The notes beneath the pieces were generated by a model. The model was not told the DNA's origin and ran no database searches. It saw nothing but the letters and a program-made list of their open reading frames with translations. Made by a program: the position numbers and the translations under genes. Of a stretch of DNA of 64,000 nucleotides, positions 8,640 through 16,873 are shown piece after piece; the stretch's first letter is position 1, and every line of letters begins with the position of its first letter. This DNA comes from Brevundimonas sp. (GTDB lineage: Bacteria > Pseudomonadota > Alphaproteobacteria > Caulobacterales > Caulobacteraceae): NCBI RefSeq assembly GCF_027487935.1, contig NZ_JAIYCP010000009.1, positions 62,001-126,000 on the forward strand, read 5' to 3'.

Positions 8640-9424
8640 TAGCCTCCCAACGCCACAAACCCGCCGTTGCCGAACCCCGGCTTGCCGTAGCGCAGCGGCT
8701 GGCCGTCTTCGGCCATGACGCGGCCGCCGGCGGCTTCCAGAACGGCCTGGCCTGCCGCCGTGTCCCATTCCGAGGTCGGGCCGGTGCGCGGATAGGCGTC
8801 GAAACGACCCTCGGCGATCAGGCAGAATTTCAACGACGAATCCATGCCCTGCCAGTTCACGCAGCCGTGGCGCGAGGCCAGCCGCCCGGCCTCGACGTCC
8901 GTCATGGAGTGGCTCATCACCGCCAGGGGCGCGGCGGGCCGGTTGCGCACCTTGATGGCCTGCCAGACATCGCCGAACCGGCGACGGAAGGCCCCGCCGC
9001 CGGGCGCGGCGCTGCGCCAGGTCGTGGCGGTCGCGGGCGCCGTGACCACGCCGGCGACCGGCGATCCCTTGTGGATCAGGGCGATGTTGACGGTGAAGGC
9101 TTCCCGGCCCTCGACGAAGCCGCGGGTGCCGTCCAGCGGATCGATCAGCCAGAACCAGTCATGGGCTGAGGCGGGCGCGCCGTCGGCGGCGACGGCTTCC
9201 TCGGCCACGGTCTGTACGCCGGGATAGAGTGTCGCCAGCCGCGCGAGGATCAGGGCCTCGGCCTCCTGGTCGGCGCGGGTGACCGGGCTGTCGTCGGCCT
9301 TGGACTCCGCCACCACACCGGTGCGCCAGTAGGGAAGGATGACCCGGGCGGCGTCCTCGGCGATGTCCGCCAGCGCCTCGGTCAGGGTGCCGGACGCGAG
9401 GTCGGCCATCAGTCGTTTACTCAT
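8639..9424 (-). CDS. cysQ: 3'(2'),5'-bisphosphate nucleotidase (CysQ type)
   Basis: 261-residue lithium-sensitive phosphatase of the inositol monophosphatase fold. It probably hydrolyses 3'-phosphoadenosine 5'-phosphate to AMP in sulfate assimilation. Metal site: AEE near 78, then WLIDPLDGTRGFVEGREAF near 94-112, and WDTAAGQAV near 219. CysQ rather than histidinol phosphatase is favoured by DSPVTRADQEAE, by the FCLIAEGRFDAYPR-GPTSEWDTAAG C-terminal pattern and by length. The stop codon abuts the heptamer array. It is divergent from chpT across 90 nt. Confidence 0.85.
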   Translation of the reverse strand: MSKRLMADLASGTLTEALADIAEDAARVILPYWRTGVVAESKADDSPVTRADQEAEALILARLATLYPGVQTVAEEAVAADGAPASAHDWFWLIDPLDGTRGFVEGREAFTVNIALIHKGSPVAGVVTAPATATTWRSAAPGGGAFRRRFGDVWQAIKVRNRPAAPLAVMSHSMTDVEAGRLASRHGCVNWQGMDSSLKFCLIAEGRFDAYPRTGPTSEWDTAAGQAVLEAAGGRVMAEDGQPLRYGKPGFGNGGFVALGG

Positions 9425-9514
9425 GACCGCCCGATTAGAGCATCAGACCGGTTTCGCGAACCGGCAAATCAGGTCAGCGTCCCGCCGGTTCCCGACTGTT
9501 GCGCGCAAGGCCCT

Positions 9515-10189
9515 ATGACTGACACCGCCCCCGACACTCCCCTTCCCGACAGCGCCACGCTTCCCGACGGCCAGGCGCTGGCGGCCCTGGTCGCCGGCAA
9601 GCTGTGTCATGACTTCATCAGCCCGGCGGGTGCGATCAGCTCGGGTCTGGACCTGCTCAAGGACCCGACGGCGCAGGACATGCGCGACGACGCCATGGGG
9701 CTGATCGAGGCCAGTGCGAAGAAGATGGTGGCCCTGGTCGCCTTCGCCCGCGTGGCCTTCGGGGCCGCGACCTCGTCCGAGCGCTTCCAGGGCGCCGAAC
9801 TGGGGGAGCTGGTGTCCGGCCTGACCGAGGGCGGACGGGCATCGCTGACATGGGCGGTCGAGGACATGACCTATTCCAAGGCCCAGTCGCGGGCGCTGGT
9901 GAACCTCGGATATCTGACCATGGCCGCGCTGCCTTCGGGCGGGCTGGCGACCATCGCGACACGAACCGACGGGACCGGACTGGTCATCGAAGGCCGCGCC
10001 GAAGGTGCCCGCGCCCGCCTGAAAGGCGAGGCCATCGCGGGACTGGCGGGACAGCCCCTGACGGAGGGCCTGCCCGGCCAATGGATCCAGCCCTACTGGC
10101 TGTGGCTGACGGCTCATGACGCCGGTGGATCCCTGGACGTCCACGTCGAGGAGGGATGTGTCACCCTGACCATCCACATGCCAATCTGA
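9515..10189 (+). CDS. chpT: Histidine phosphotransferase ChpT
   Basis: 224 residues. ChpT passes phosphate from CckA to CtrA and CpdR. The dimerisation/HPt helix carries the phospho-accepting His32 in KLCHDFISPAGAISSGLDLL, then AQDMRDDAMGLI, both very close to Caulobacter ChpT. The degenerate HATPase-like C-terminal domain (ATRTDGTGLVIEG and onward) lacks ATP-binding boxes, as expected. A 17-nt hairpin sequence (9448-9464) lies in the divergent promoter region. A response-regulator gene and cheR follow in the same direction. Confidence 0.93.
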   Translation: MTDTAPDTPLPDSATLPDGQALAALVAGKLCHDFISPAGAISSGLDLLKDPTAQDMRDDAMGLIEASAKKMVALVAFARVAFGAATSSERFQGAELGELVSGLTEGGRASLTWAVEDMTYSKAQSRALVNLGYLTMAALPSGGLATIATRTDGTGLVIEGRAEGARARLKGEAIAGLAGQPLTEGLPGQWIQPYWLWLTAHDAGGSLDVHVEEGCVTLTIHMPI

Positions 10190-10287
10190 CTTCCGGGCGA
10201 CCGTCCCAAGGAGTCATTAACCGGCTCAAGGGATGATGGAGTCGTGCACACGCGCGCGTTGTGCGTCTGTTTCTCGGAATCCGGATA

Positions 10288-10659
10288 TTGACTCCCAAAA
10301 CCTGTCTCATCGTCGACGACAGCCGGATCATCCGGAAGGTTGCGCGCCGGATCGTCGAGGGACTCGGCTTCGAGGTCGATGAGGCCGCCGACGGGGCCGA
10401 GGCGCTTGCCTTCTGCAGCGGCCTGATCCCGGAAGTGATCCTGCTGGACTGGTCGATGCCGGTGATGGACGGCATGACCTTCCTGCGCCGACTGCGCGCC
10501 CTGCCCGGCGGCTTGGCGCCCAAGGTCCTGTTCTGCACCATCGAGACCCGCGCCGAACGCATCGCCGAGGCCCTGTCGGCCGGGGCCGACGACTATGTGA
10601 TGAAGCCGTTCGACGGCGAGATCCTGACCTCGAAATTCGCCGAAGTGGGGGTCGTCTGA
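10288..10659 (+). CDS. Single-domain CheY-like response regulator
   Basis: 123 residues, a stand-alone receiver: CLIVDDSRIIRK (acidic pocket), LLDWSMPVMDG with the phospho-accepting Asp near 53, the conserved Thr in FCTIET and Lys in MKPFDGE. A TTG at 10288 is chosen because the domain then starts MTPKTCLIVDD; a GTG at 10261 is possible. The 98-nt gap after chpT holds two GAGTC sites (CcrM-type GANTC) and a TTAACC half-site. It is 4 nt from cheR, so the two are surely co-transcribed. Its partner kinase is unknown, but ChpT is the obvious candidate. Confidence 0.88.
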   Translation: MTPKTCLIVDDSRIIRKVARRIVEGLGFEVDEAADGAEALAFCSGLIPEVILLDWSMPVMDGMTFLRRLRALPGGLAPKVLFCTIETRAERIAEALSAGADDYVMKPFDGEILTSKFAEVGVV

Positions 10660-10663
10660 CCCC

Positions 10664-11479
10664 ATGAGCCCCGAGGACTTCGATCGTCTGCAGTCGCTGA
10701 TGGCATCCCGTGCGGGGTTCCGGCTGACGCGCGACCGGATCAAGCTGGCCGAGCACCGCCTCGGGCCGGTGGCGCGGCGCGAAGGGTTCGAAACCGTCGA
10801 TGCCATGCTGGAGGCTCTCTGGGCCAAGCCCGTCGCCAGCCTCGGCTGGGCCGTGATCGAGACCCTGCTGAATTCCGAGACCTGGTTCCGGCGCGACCGG
10901 GTCAGCTTCGACACCTTCGGCAAGGAACTGCTGCCGGCTCTCTCGCGGGCGCGGGGGGGACAGCCGATCAAGGTCTGGTCGGCCGGCTGTTCGACCGGCC
11001 AGGAGGCCTGGTCCCTGGCCATCGCCGCCCAGGAGGCCGGGGTCGCGGTCGAGATCGTCGCGACCGATCTTTCCCAGCGCGCACTGGAGAAGGCCCGGTC
11101 GGGTGCCTACACCGGCTTTGAAATCCAGCGCGGCCTCAAGGCCGCGACCATGCTGCGCTGGTTCGACCAGGCCGAGGATGCCTGGATCGCCCGGGCCGAG
11201 CTGCGCGCCATGGTCCATTTCGCCCGTGCCAATCTGTGCGATGCGCCCACGGATTCCCATCGCTTCGACATCATCTTCTGTCGCCATGTGCTCAGCGACG
11301 TCGAACCGGCCCGGCGCGGCCCGATGCTGGACAATCTGGAACGGCGGCTGGTCGATGACGGCTGCCTCTTCCTCGGCCTCAATGAGCAGCCGGAGAACGA
11401 CACCATCGCCTTCCGCCCGGTGACCGGCCGCAAGGGCCTGTTCGTCAAATCGCCGGCGGCGCTGAAGCGCGTGGCATAG
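10664..11479 (+). CDS. cheR: CheR-type protein-glutamate O-methyltransferase
   Basis: 271 residues. N-terminal CheR helical domain (SPEDFDRLQSLMASRAGFRL) and a C-terminal SAM-dependent Rossmann domain with WSAGCSTGQEAWSLA and EIVATDLSQRALEKARSG. It would methylate glutamates on chemoreceptors, but no receptor, CheA or CheB is nearby. The context is chpT plus a receiver protein rather than a chemotaxis operon. The ATG lies 4 nt after the receiver stop. Confidence 0.92.
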   Translation: MSPEDFDRLQSLMASRAGFRLTRDRIKLAEHRLGPVARREGFETVDAMLEALWAKPVASLGWAVIETLLNSETWFRRDRVSFDTFGKELLPALSRARGGQPIKVWSAGCSTGQEAWSLAIAAQEAGVAVEIVATDLSQRALEKARSGAYTGFEIQRGLKAATMLRWFDQAEDAWIARAELRAMVHFARANLCDAPTDSHRFDIIFCRHVLSDVEPARRGPMLDNLERRLVDDGCLFLGLNEQPENDTIAFRPVTGRKGLFVKSPAALKRVA

Positions 11480-11537
11480 GGCTTCGCGCCGGGGCTAGGA
11501 TCGCCTAGCCTGCTCCTTACATCGGGGAGGATGGATC

Positions 11538-13412
11538 ATGCGGGTACTCTGGCTGGTCGGCTCATTGGCTCTGGCGCTGCTGATCGCGGTGCTGACGCTG
11601 CAGGTCCCCGCGCCCGTCGGGGCCGGGGCCCCCGCCACAGCCTTCTCGACCGAACGCGCCATGGTCGACATCCGCGAGATCGCACAGCGCCCGCATCCCG
11701 TCGGCTCGGCCGATCATGCGCGGGTCCGGGCCGTGCTCCTGCAACGGATGGCCGAACTCGGCCTGCAGACCTCGACCCAGGCCGGAGCCCTGTCGCCCAA
11801 GGCGGCGCAACGGCTCGAGCGCGAGGGCGGCTCGGCGCACGGGATCGAACTGACCAATCTGGTCGGCGTCCTGCCCGGGCGGGATCCGCGCCTGCCCGCC
11901 GTCGCCCTGATGGCCCACTATGACACCGTGCCCGACTCCGCGGGGGCGGCGGACGACTCGACGGGCGTGGCCGCCATCCTAGAGGCCGTTCGCGCCATTC
12001 GCGCCCGAGGGCCGGCCGACCGGACCCTGGTCGTCATCCTGACCGACGGCGAGGAGCTGAACCTCGACGGGGCCCGCGCCTTCTGGGGTGGTCATCCCTT
12101 GCGCGACCGCATCGGGGCGGTGGTCAATCTGGAAGCGCGCGGCGGCGGCGGCCGGGCCATGATGTTCGAGACCGGGCGCGGCAATGCCGAAACCATCGCC
12201 CTGTTCGCCCGCGCCGGTGCCCGCGCCACGGGCGGGGTCTCGTCCAACTCCCTGGCAGTCTTCGTCTATGAGGCCATGCCCAACGGCACCGACTTCACCA
12301 TTCCCAAGGCGCGCGGCGTGCAGGGGGTCAATCTCGCCTTCATCGGCCGCCCGGAACAGTATCACGCCGCCGTCTCGACCCCCGATGCGCTCGACCCGGG
12401 CAGCGTCCAGCATATCGGCTCACAGGCGCTGGAGACGGCGGACGCCCTGTTGCGGGCCCCGGCCCTGCCCGCCGCGACGGCCAATGTCGTCTATGCCGAC
12501 CTGTTCGGCCGCGTCATCATCAGTCATTCACCGGTGATGGGATGGGCCTTGCTGGGGCTGGCCTTCCTCGGCCTCGGTCTGGCTGTCTGGCGCGCGAGGA
12601 CCCGGGCCGAGTTGACCTTCGCCGACGCCGGGCGCGGCGCGCTCGACGGCCTGTGGTTCCTGTCGACGGGCCTGGTCCTGACCCAGTTCGTGCGGGTTCT
12701 GGCCGGGCCCATGGCGGGTCGGGCCGACAGTGCCGACGCCTATTACACCCTGCTGGCCCGGCTGCCGTGGATGGAGGCGGGGGCCGCCCTGACCGTGCTG
12801 GCGGTCGCCCTCGTCCTGTTCGGCGGACGGACCCGGCTGGATCGCCGCATCGTCGCCGGGGCCATAGCCCTGGCCGCCGTCGTGGCCCTGGCCCTGGGCG
12901 GGCTGAACCCGATCGTGATCGGGGCGGCTGTGGCCGCCGTCGGCCTGTCGCTCTTCCCCGGGCTCGCCGCCCGTTCGACCTGGGGCAGCTGGACGGGCCT
13001 GATCGGCCTGATCCTGCTCCTGGCGATCCCGGCACAGGCGCTGGCGCCCGAGGCCGCCTTCCTCTTCGTCTGGACCGGGCTGCTGGCCGCCGTCGCCGCC
13101 GCGCTGGCCGCCTTGCTCGACCCGTCACTGACCCGCACGCAGTCGCTGGCACCGGCGGCGATCGCCGCCGTGCCGGGCGGGGGCTGGATCCTGGCCCAGG
13201 CCCACGGCGTCTTCCTCGGCGTCGGCATGGACCTGCCCGGCGTGCTGGCCCTGCTCGGCCTGCTGGTGCTGATGCTGATCCGGCCGCTGAGTCCCGGGCA
13301 GGGACTGGCCCGCCCCCTCCTGATCGCGGCGGCGGCAGCCCTGCTGATCGGCGGCGGCCTGTCGGTCGCCGCCCAGGTGATGGAGCCTATGGTCGCGGCG
13401 AAGACGGCCTGA
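11538..13412 (+). CDS. M28-family zinc aminopeptidase with multi-pass membrane tail
   Basis: 624 residues. An N-terminal anchor (2-24) precedes an M28 catalytic domain (about 40-310) with the di-zinc residues visible: His in LMAHYDTV, Asp in DDSTGVAA, Glu-Glu in TDGEELNLDGA and a later His in PEQYHAA. Residues 330-620 form about eight hydrophobic segments, as in Fxna/ER-metallopeptidase-like M28 proteins. The peptidase domain is probably periplasmic. ATG at 11538 follows a GGGGAGGAT ribosome site. It converges on the TonB receptor gene. Confidence 0.9.
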   Translation: MRVLWLVGSLALALLIAVLTLQVPAPVGAGAPATAFSTERAMVDIREIAQRPHPVGSADHARVRAVLLQRMAELGLQTSTQAGALSPKAAQRLEREGGSAHGIELTNLVGVLPGRDPRLPAVALMAHYDTVPDSAGAADDSTGVAAILEAVRAIRARGPADRTLVVILTDGEELNLDGARAFWGGHPLRDRIGAVVNLEARGGGGRAMMFETGRGNAETIALFARAGARATGGVSSNSLAVFVYEAMPNGTDFTIPKARGVQGVNLAFIGRPEQYHAAVSTPDALDPGSVQHIGSQALETADALLRAPALPAATANVVYADLFGRVIISHSPVMGWALLGLAFLGLGLAVWRARTRAELTFADAGRGALDGLWFLSTGLVLTQFVRVLAGPMAGRADSADAYYTLLARLPWMEAGAALTVLAVALVLFGGRTRLDRRIVAGAIALAAVVALALGGLNPIVIGAAVAAVGLSLFPGLAARSTWGSWTGLIGLILLLAIPAQALAPEAAFLFVWTGLLAAVAAALAALLDPSLTRTQSLAPAAIAAVPGGGWILAQAHGVFLGVGMDLPGVLALLGLLVLMLIRPLSPGQGLARPLLIAAAAALLIGGGLSVAAQVMEPMVAAKTA

Positions 13413-13431
13413 CCCGGCCGCCCGGAAGCCG

Positions 13432-15672
13432 CTACTGGAAGGACGACCTCACCGTGAAGAAGAAGGCGCGTGGGGGCGCGAACGTCCGCTGGATGAAGCC
13501 ATAGTTGGTGATCGGCAGGGCGTCGGAAACCACAATCTCGTCGGTCAGGTTGCGCACGGCGAAACTGGCGGAAACGCCCGACCGGACATGGCCGATCGTC
13601 ACGGCCGCATCCACGAGGGTTCGTGCCTCCGACTGCAGCAGGGGATCGTTGGTGTTGTCGAAGAATATGGCGGTCCGGTAGTTGGCGCTGAGGTCTGCGC
13701 CGACGGTCCAGTCCCCGGCCAGGCTGCCCTGCCATGACAGGGCCGCAACCGCCGAGAATTCGGGGGATGCGGTCAGTCGGTTGCCAGACCGGTCGACCCC
13801 GTTGGCGTCGACAAAATCGGTGAAGGTCGCATCCAGCCAGGATGTGCTCACCCGCAGGTTCACATTCCGGGGCAAGGCCGCCCGAAGCGTGACGTCAATC
13901 CCCTTCATCTCGGCGTCCGCGCTGTCCAGCACCTGGCGGGCCGGGGGCGGTGTGGCGCGCAGGGTGAAGTCCTGCAGGTCCGAATAGTCGTAGAAGAAGG
14001 CGGCGGCATTGACCGCCAGCCCCTCGGTGAACCGCCATGTGGAGCCCGCCTCCCACGCGGTCACAAACTCCGGCGCCACGGGGCCGATGGTATCGGTCGG
14101 GAAGAGCGCCCCGCCGTTGAAACTGCCGGACTTGAAGCCGCGATTGACACTGACATAGGCGACCCGGTGCGCTGCCAGCTCATAGCGGGCGGCGAGACGC
14201 CACGATATGGCGTCGTCGGTCTGCTCGCCGCTCCGCTTCGGCGAGAGAACCGGATTGGCCGTGACCTCCTGAAAACGGGTCTCGGTTTCAAAGGACGTGC
14301 GTTCCCGGGTCACCCGCGCACCGGCGGTGAGGAAAAGCCGGTCGGTCGCGCGGAAGTCTGTTTCCGCGAACAGGGCAACCGACCGGGTGTCGAGGGTGTA
14401 GGTCTGGGCCAGTCGGAACGGCCCGAAGGCAAACAGGAACGGATCGTCGATAAAGCGGACGCCGGCTGCGCGCAGGGTGCCGAGGGTCGAGAACCGGTTG
14501 GTCGTGCTCAGGCTCTCATCCAGTCCGAAAGCACCGGCGCGCCAGTCAAACCGGCCCTGCTGTCCGCCGAACAGGAACTCCTGGGTGAAGACCCGGCTCT
14601 CGTTGTCGAAATCGAGGGACACCAGATCCAGCGGGCTGGCATCGGTGTCTTCCCGGACATCCCGGTCCGCGAACCGCCAGGAGGTGATCGAGGTCGCTTC
14701 GATGGGGCCGGCGCGGTGCAGGGTCAGCACCGCCCCGCCCGTGTCCAGATGTTCGCGGCTGTCGCGGTCAAAGCCTTCCGAGAACGGATCCGCCGAATAG
14801 CGATAGCCGAGAAGATTGAGACACTCCCCTGCGAGGACCCGTTGCGGCGCGCAGGGAATGAAGGCCGGTCCGGCCGGTGGCGGGGTGGCAAAGCCCTCCG
14901 GGGCAAACAGGCCGAGGCCCTCGTGGGCCGTCATGGCCGACCGGTCATTGCCGTAGTCGACGATCAGTCCGGCCGACCAGGGCCCGCCCGTGTCGGTGTC
15001 GGCGCGCAGCCGGATGGCGAAGGTCTCGATGCCGTTCTCTTTGCCGCCGGTGAGGGTGTTGTCGGTATAGCCGTCCGACTTGCGATAGGTGGCGGCGACC
15101 CGCGCCAGAATCGGTCCCAGCCGACCGGTGTCTGCGGCGACGTCATAGGTCTGCAGCCCGAACGACCCGACGCCGGCGCTGAGGTCGAGCCCGGGCGTGT
15201 TGCCGGGCGCATTGGTCTTGAAGATCAGGGCCCCGCCCGTCGAGTTCCGGCCGAACAGGGTGCCCTGCGGCCCCTTCAGGATCTCGGCTCCGGACAGGTC
15301 GAACAGGGCGACGTTCTGGGCCAGGGGCGAGGCGATGAAAGCCTGGTCGAGATAGACCGCGACCCCGGGATTGGCGCTGGGGTTCACATCGTTCGAGCCG
15401 ATGCCGCGGATGAAGAACTGGGGTGCCGAGGAGCCGAAAATGGACCGCTCGGTCACACTGGCGGACAGGCCCGCCAGATCGGAGGCCCGGAACAGTCCGG
15501 CCTGGCTTACGGCGGCCGCATCAAGCGCCTCGACGCTTCCGGGCACGTCTTCCACCGGCGTTTCGGTTCGGCGTGCCGTGACGATCACTTCGTCCAGCAT
15601 CTGAACCTGACCGGCAGGATCAATCTGTTTCGCCTCGACCATGGGCGTTTGCAGAAGGAGCGCGAGGATCAT
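13432..15672 (-). CDS. TonB-dependent outer-membrane receptor
   Basis: 746 residues. Short signal-like start, a TonB-box-like DEVIVTARR near 28-36, a plug domain (ETPVEDVPGSVEALDA to GPQGTLFGRNSTGGALIFKTN) and a 22-strand-type barrel ending in an aromatic residue region (FFFTVRSSFQ). The substrate cannot be read from sequence; the family in Caulobacterales imports glycans, siderophores or vitamins. It lies downstream of the rhodopsin gene on the same strand, with a terminator hairpin between, so it may receive read-through transcription. Confidence 0.93.
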   Translation of the reverse strand: MILALLLQTPMVEAKQIDPAGQVQMLDEVIVTARRTETPVEDVPGSVEALDAAAVSQAGLFRASDLAGLSASVTERSIFGSSAPQFFIRGIGSNDVNPSANPGVAVYLDQAFIASPLAQNVALFDLSGAEILKGPQGTLFGRNSTGGALIFKTNAPGNTPGLDLSAGVGSFGLQTYDVAADTGRLGPILARVAATYRKSDGYTDNTLTGGKENGIETFAIRLRADTDTGGPWSAGLIVDYGNDRSAMTAHEGLGLFAPEGFATPPPAGPAFIPCAPQRVLAGECLNLLGYRYSADPFSEGFDRDSREHLDTGGAVLTLHRAGPIEATSITSWRFADRDVREDTDASPLDLVSLDFDNESRVFTQEFLFGGQQGRFDWRAGAFGLDESLSTTNRFSTLGTLRAAGVRFIDDPFLFAFGPFRLAQTYTLDTRSVALFAETDFRATDRLFLTAGARVTRERTSFETETRFQEVTANPVLSPKRSGEQTDDAISWRLAARYELAAHRVAYVSVNRGFKSGSFNGGALFPTDTIGPVAPEFVTAWEAGSTWRFTEGLAVNAAAFFYDYSDLQDFTLRATPPPARQVLDSADAEMKGIDVTLRAALPRNVNLRVSTSWLDATFTDFVDANGVDRSGNRLTASPEFSAVAALSWQGSLAGDWTVGADLSANYRTAIFFDNTNDPLLQSEARTLVDAAVTIGHVRSGVSASFAVRNLTDEIVVSDALPITNYGFIQRTFAPPRAFFFTVRSSFQ

Positions 15673-15734
15673 GTCACTGTTTCCGTTCAGTCAGGCAGGA
15701 GTCGGGACGCAAGGACTCAACCGCGCTGACGGTA

Positions 15735-15768
15735 ATGAAAGAAAACGGGTGGCCACAGGCCACCCGTT
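15735..15768 (-). terminator. Rho-independent terminator of the rhodopsin gene
   Basis: An 11-bp perfect stem (15744-15754 with 15758-15768, 3-nt loop) followed on the minus strand by TTTTCTTTC. It sits 29 nt past the rhodopsin stop codon, which suggests that rhodopsin is mainly a single-gene transcript. Confidence 0.85.
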
Positions 15769-15796
15769 CCCTGTTTCCCGGCGGTACTCAGCCGGT

Positions 15797-16597
15797 TTAC
15801 GCGTGAGCCGCGGTGGCGTTCTTTGCGCGCCACTCCTGGCTCTTGGCCGATGCGATCATGAAGATGAGCACACCGAAGCCGGCCTTCGCGACGATGTCGG
15901 CGATGGTGTAGCCGACCTGAACGATCATGGCCGCATCTCCGCTCATCGTGGCGATGTTCGCATTCCCCGCACCAAACAGAAGCGGTGCAAAGTACACGAC
16001 CGGGTAGAAGCTCCAGGACAGAACCGTCACGATGATCGCCAGATTGACCAGGCCGCGGGCTTCTTCCGGCTGGTTCTTGATCGATCCCCGCAGCCCGACG
16101 AACAGTTCGAACAGGATGAACAGGAACGGAATCATCGAGAGGGCACCCCACAGCAGGCGGGTGCTCATGTCGGTGGCGATCTCGCCCGGATAGCCGAGGG
16201 CGACCATGAGCGCGGCGAGCACGCCCAGTCGAACGCCCTTCGAGATCGTCGCAGCCCGCGACAGACCCATGACCAGGATGAGTTCGACGAGCAGCAGGGG
16301 AACCGTCAGAAGCCAGTCAACGTAGCGATAGGCATCGTTGAACTTCTCGCCGGACGGCGCGACCGTGCCGGCAACGGCATCGACGGAAAAGGCCGACGAC
16401 CAGCTGCCAAAGATTCTCCAGTAGTGATAGGCCGCGATGAAGGTCACCAGACCCGAAATCACCAGCGCCGCCCTGTATTGGGGCGCTACCGTGTCCCGGC
16501 TGAGCCAGAAAAACAGGGTGGCTGCGCCCATGGTCGCAATACTGAACGAGAACGCGTTGTACACCAGTTCATACTGGCCTAAAGTCATAGATTCCAT
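15797..16597 (-). CDS. Light-driven proton-pumping rhodopsin (proteorhodopsin/xanthorhodopsin type)
   Basis: 266 residues, seven membrane helices. Helix C reads RYVDWLLTVPLLLVE, giving the DTE set of outward proton pumps: acceptor Asp94, Thr98 and donor Glu105. Leu102 sits at the spectral-tuning position (105 in proteorhodopsin), predicting green absorption. His58 (AAYHYW) can pair with the acceptor Asp. Lys238 in helix G (IADIVAKAG) binds retinal. Helix E has Gly151 in WGALSMIPF, where carotenoid-binding relatives carry a small residue. The ATG at 16597 with GAGGAAAC upstream is preferred over an upstream codon. No retinal synthesis gene is in the window. Confidence 0.96.
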   Translation of the reverse strand: MESMTLGQYELVYNAFSFSIATMGAATLFFWLSRDTVAPQYRAALVISGLVTFIAAYHYWRIFGSWSSAFSVDAVAGTVAPSGEKFNDAYRYVDWLLTVPLLLVELILVMGLSRAATISKGVRLGVLAALMVALGYPGEIATDMSTRLLWGALSMIPFLFILFELFVGLRGSIKNQPEEARGLVNLAIIVTVLSWSFYPVVYFAPLLFGAGNANIATMSGDAAMIVQVGYTIADIVAKAGFGVLIFMIASAKSQEWRAKNATAAHA

Positions 16598-16622
16598 TGA
16601 CGTTTCCTCGGTTAATACCGTT

Positions 16623-16650
16623 ATTATACTTATTCGTTTTTTACTTTGAA
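16623..16650 (-). promoter_or_regulatory. Probable sigma-70 promoter of the rhodopsin gene
   Basis: On the minus strand a perfect TATAAT (16623-16628) lies 16 nt from TTCAAA (16645-16650), in a clearly AT-rich patch of otherwise GC-rich DNA. Transcription would begin about 18 nt before the ATG, leaving a short leader. Housekeeping-type promoters this close to consensus are unusual in high-GC alphaproteobacteria. Confidence 0.65.
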
Positions 16651-16700
16651 CGGGACGGCTAGAGGTCACTGATATAAGAACTGTTCAACGATTACTGGCC

Positions 16701-16715
16701 CCGGAATTGATCCGG
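16701..16715. promoter_or_regulatory. Short palindrome upstream of the rhodopsin promoter
   Basis: CCGGA-ATTGA-TCCGG, a 5-bp inverted repeat with a 5-nt spacer, lies about 50 nt upstream of the rhodopsin -35 element. The spacing suits an activator site. No known consensus matched; tentative. Confidence 0.3.
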
Positions 16716-16822
16716 AGCTTGCCGCTCAGTGAGCCGGCATTTGTTCATTCAGACTGAAAATGAAAACGAACCAGCAGCGCCCACCCCTCCACGCTAATCG
16801 TTAGGAGCTTGCGGATTGGCAC

Positions 16823-16848
16823 ACCATACGGCCTTTAGGCGGTATGGT
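16823..16848. promoter_or_regulatory. 26-nt inverted repeat between LOV regulator and rhodopsin (operator or terminator)
   Basis: Arms ACCATAC and GTATGGT enclose GGCC-TTTA-GGCG: ten of eleven arm positions pair, with a TTTA loop. It lies 26 nt past the stop of the LOV-HTH gene and 226 nt upstream of the rhodopsin start. No U-run follows on the minus strand, so it is a weak terminator at best. Its core GCCTTTAG recalls, from memory, the DNA element bound by the LOV-HTH protein EL222, so an operator is the more interesting reading. Confidence 0.45.
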
Positions 16849-16873
16849 CCGAGCAGTTGTCTGACCGTGAAGT

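Noticed and set aside
10190..10287. CtrA box in the chpT-receiver gap
   Set aside because: TTAACC is a single half-site with no second half at the right distance.
14167..15729. 520-codon plus-strand frame opposite the TonB receptor
   Set aside because: Composition is typical of an antisense shadow; the minus-strand receptor is unambiguous.
16611..16630. CtrA-binding site (TTAA-N7-TTAA) upstream of rhodopsin
   Set aside because: The second half is ATTA, so only one half-site matches, and it lies in the leader region.
16680..16720. EcfG-type stress promoter before rhodopsin
   Set aside because: GGATC and CGTT are present, but the spacing is 18 nt and the -35 mismatched; the TATAAT promoter is better.
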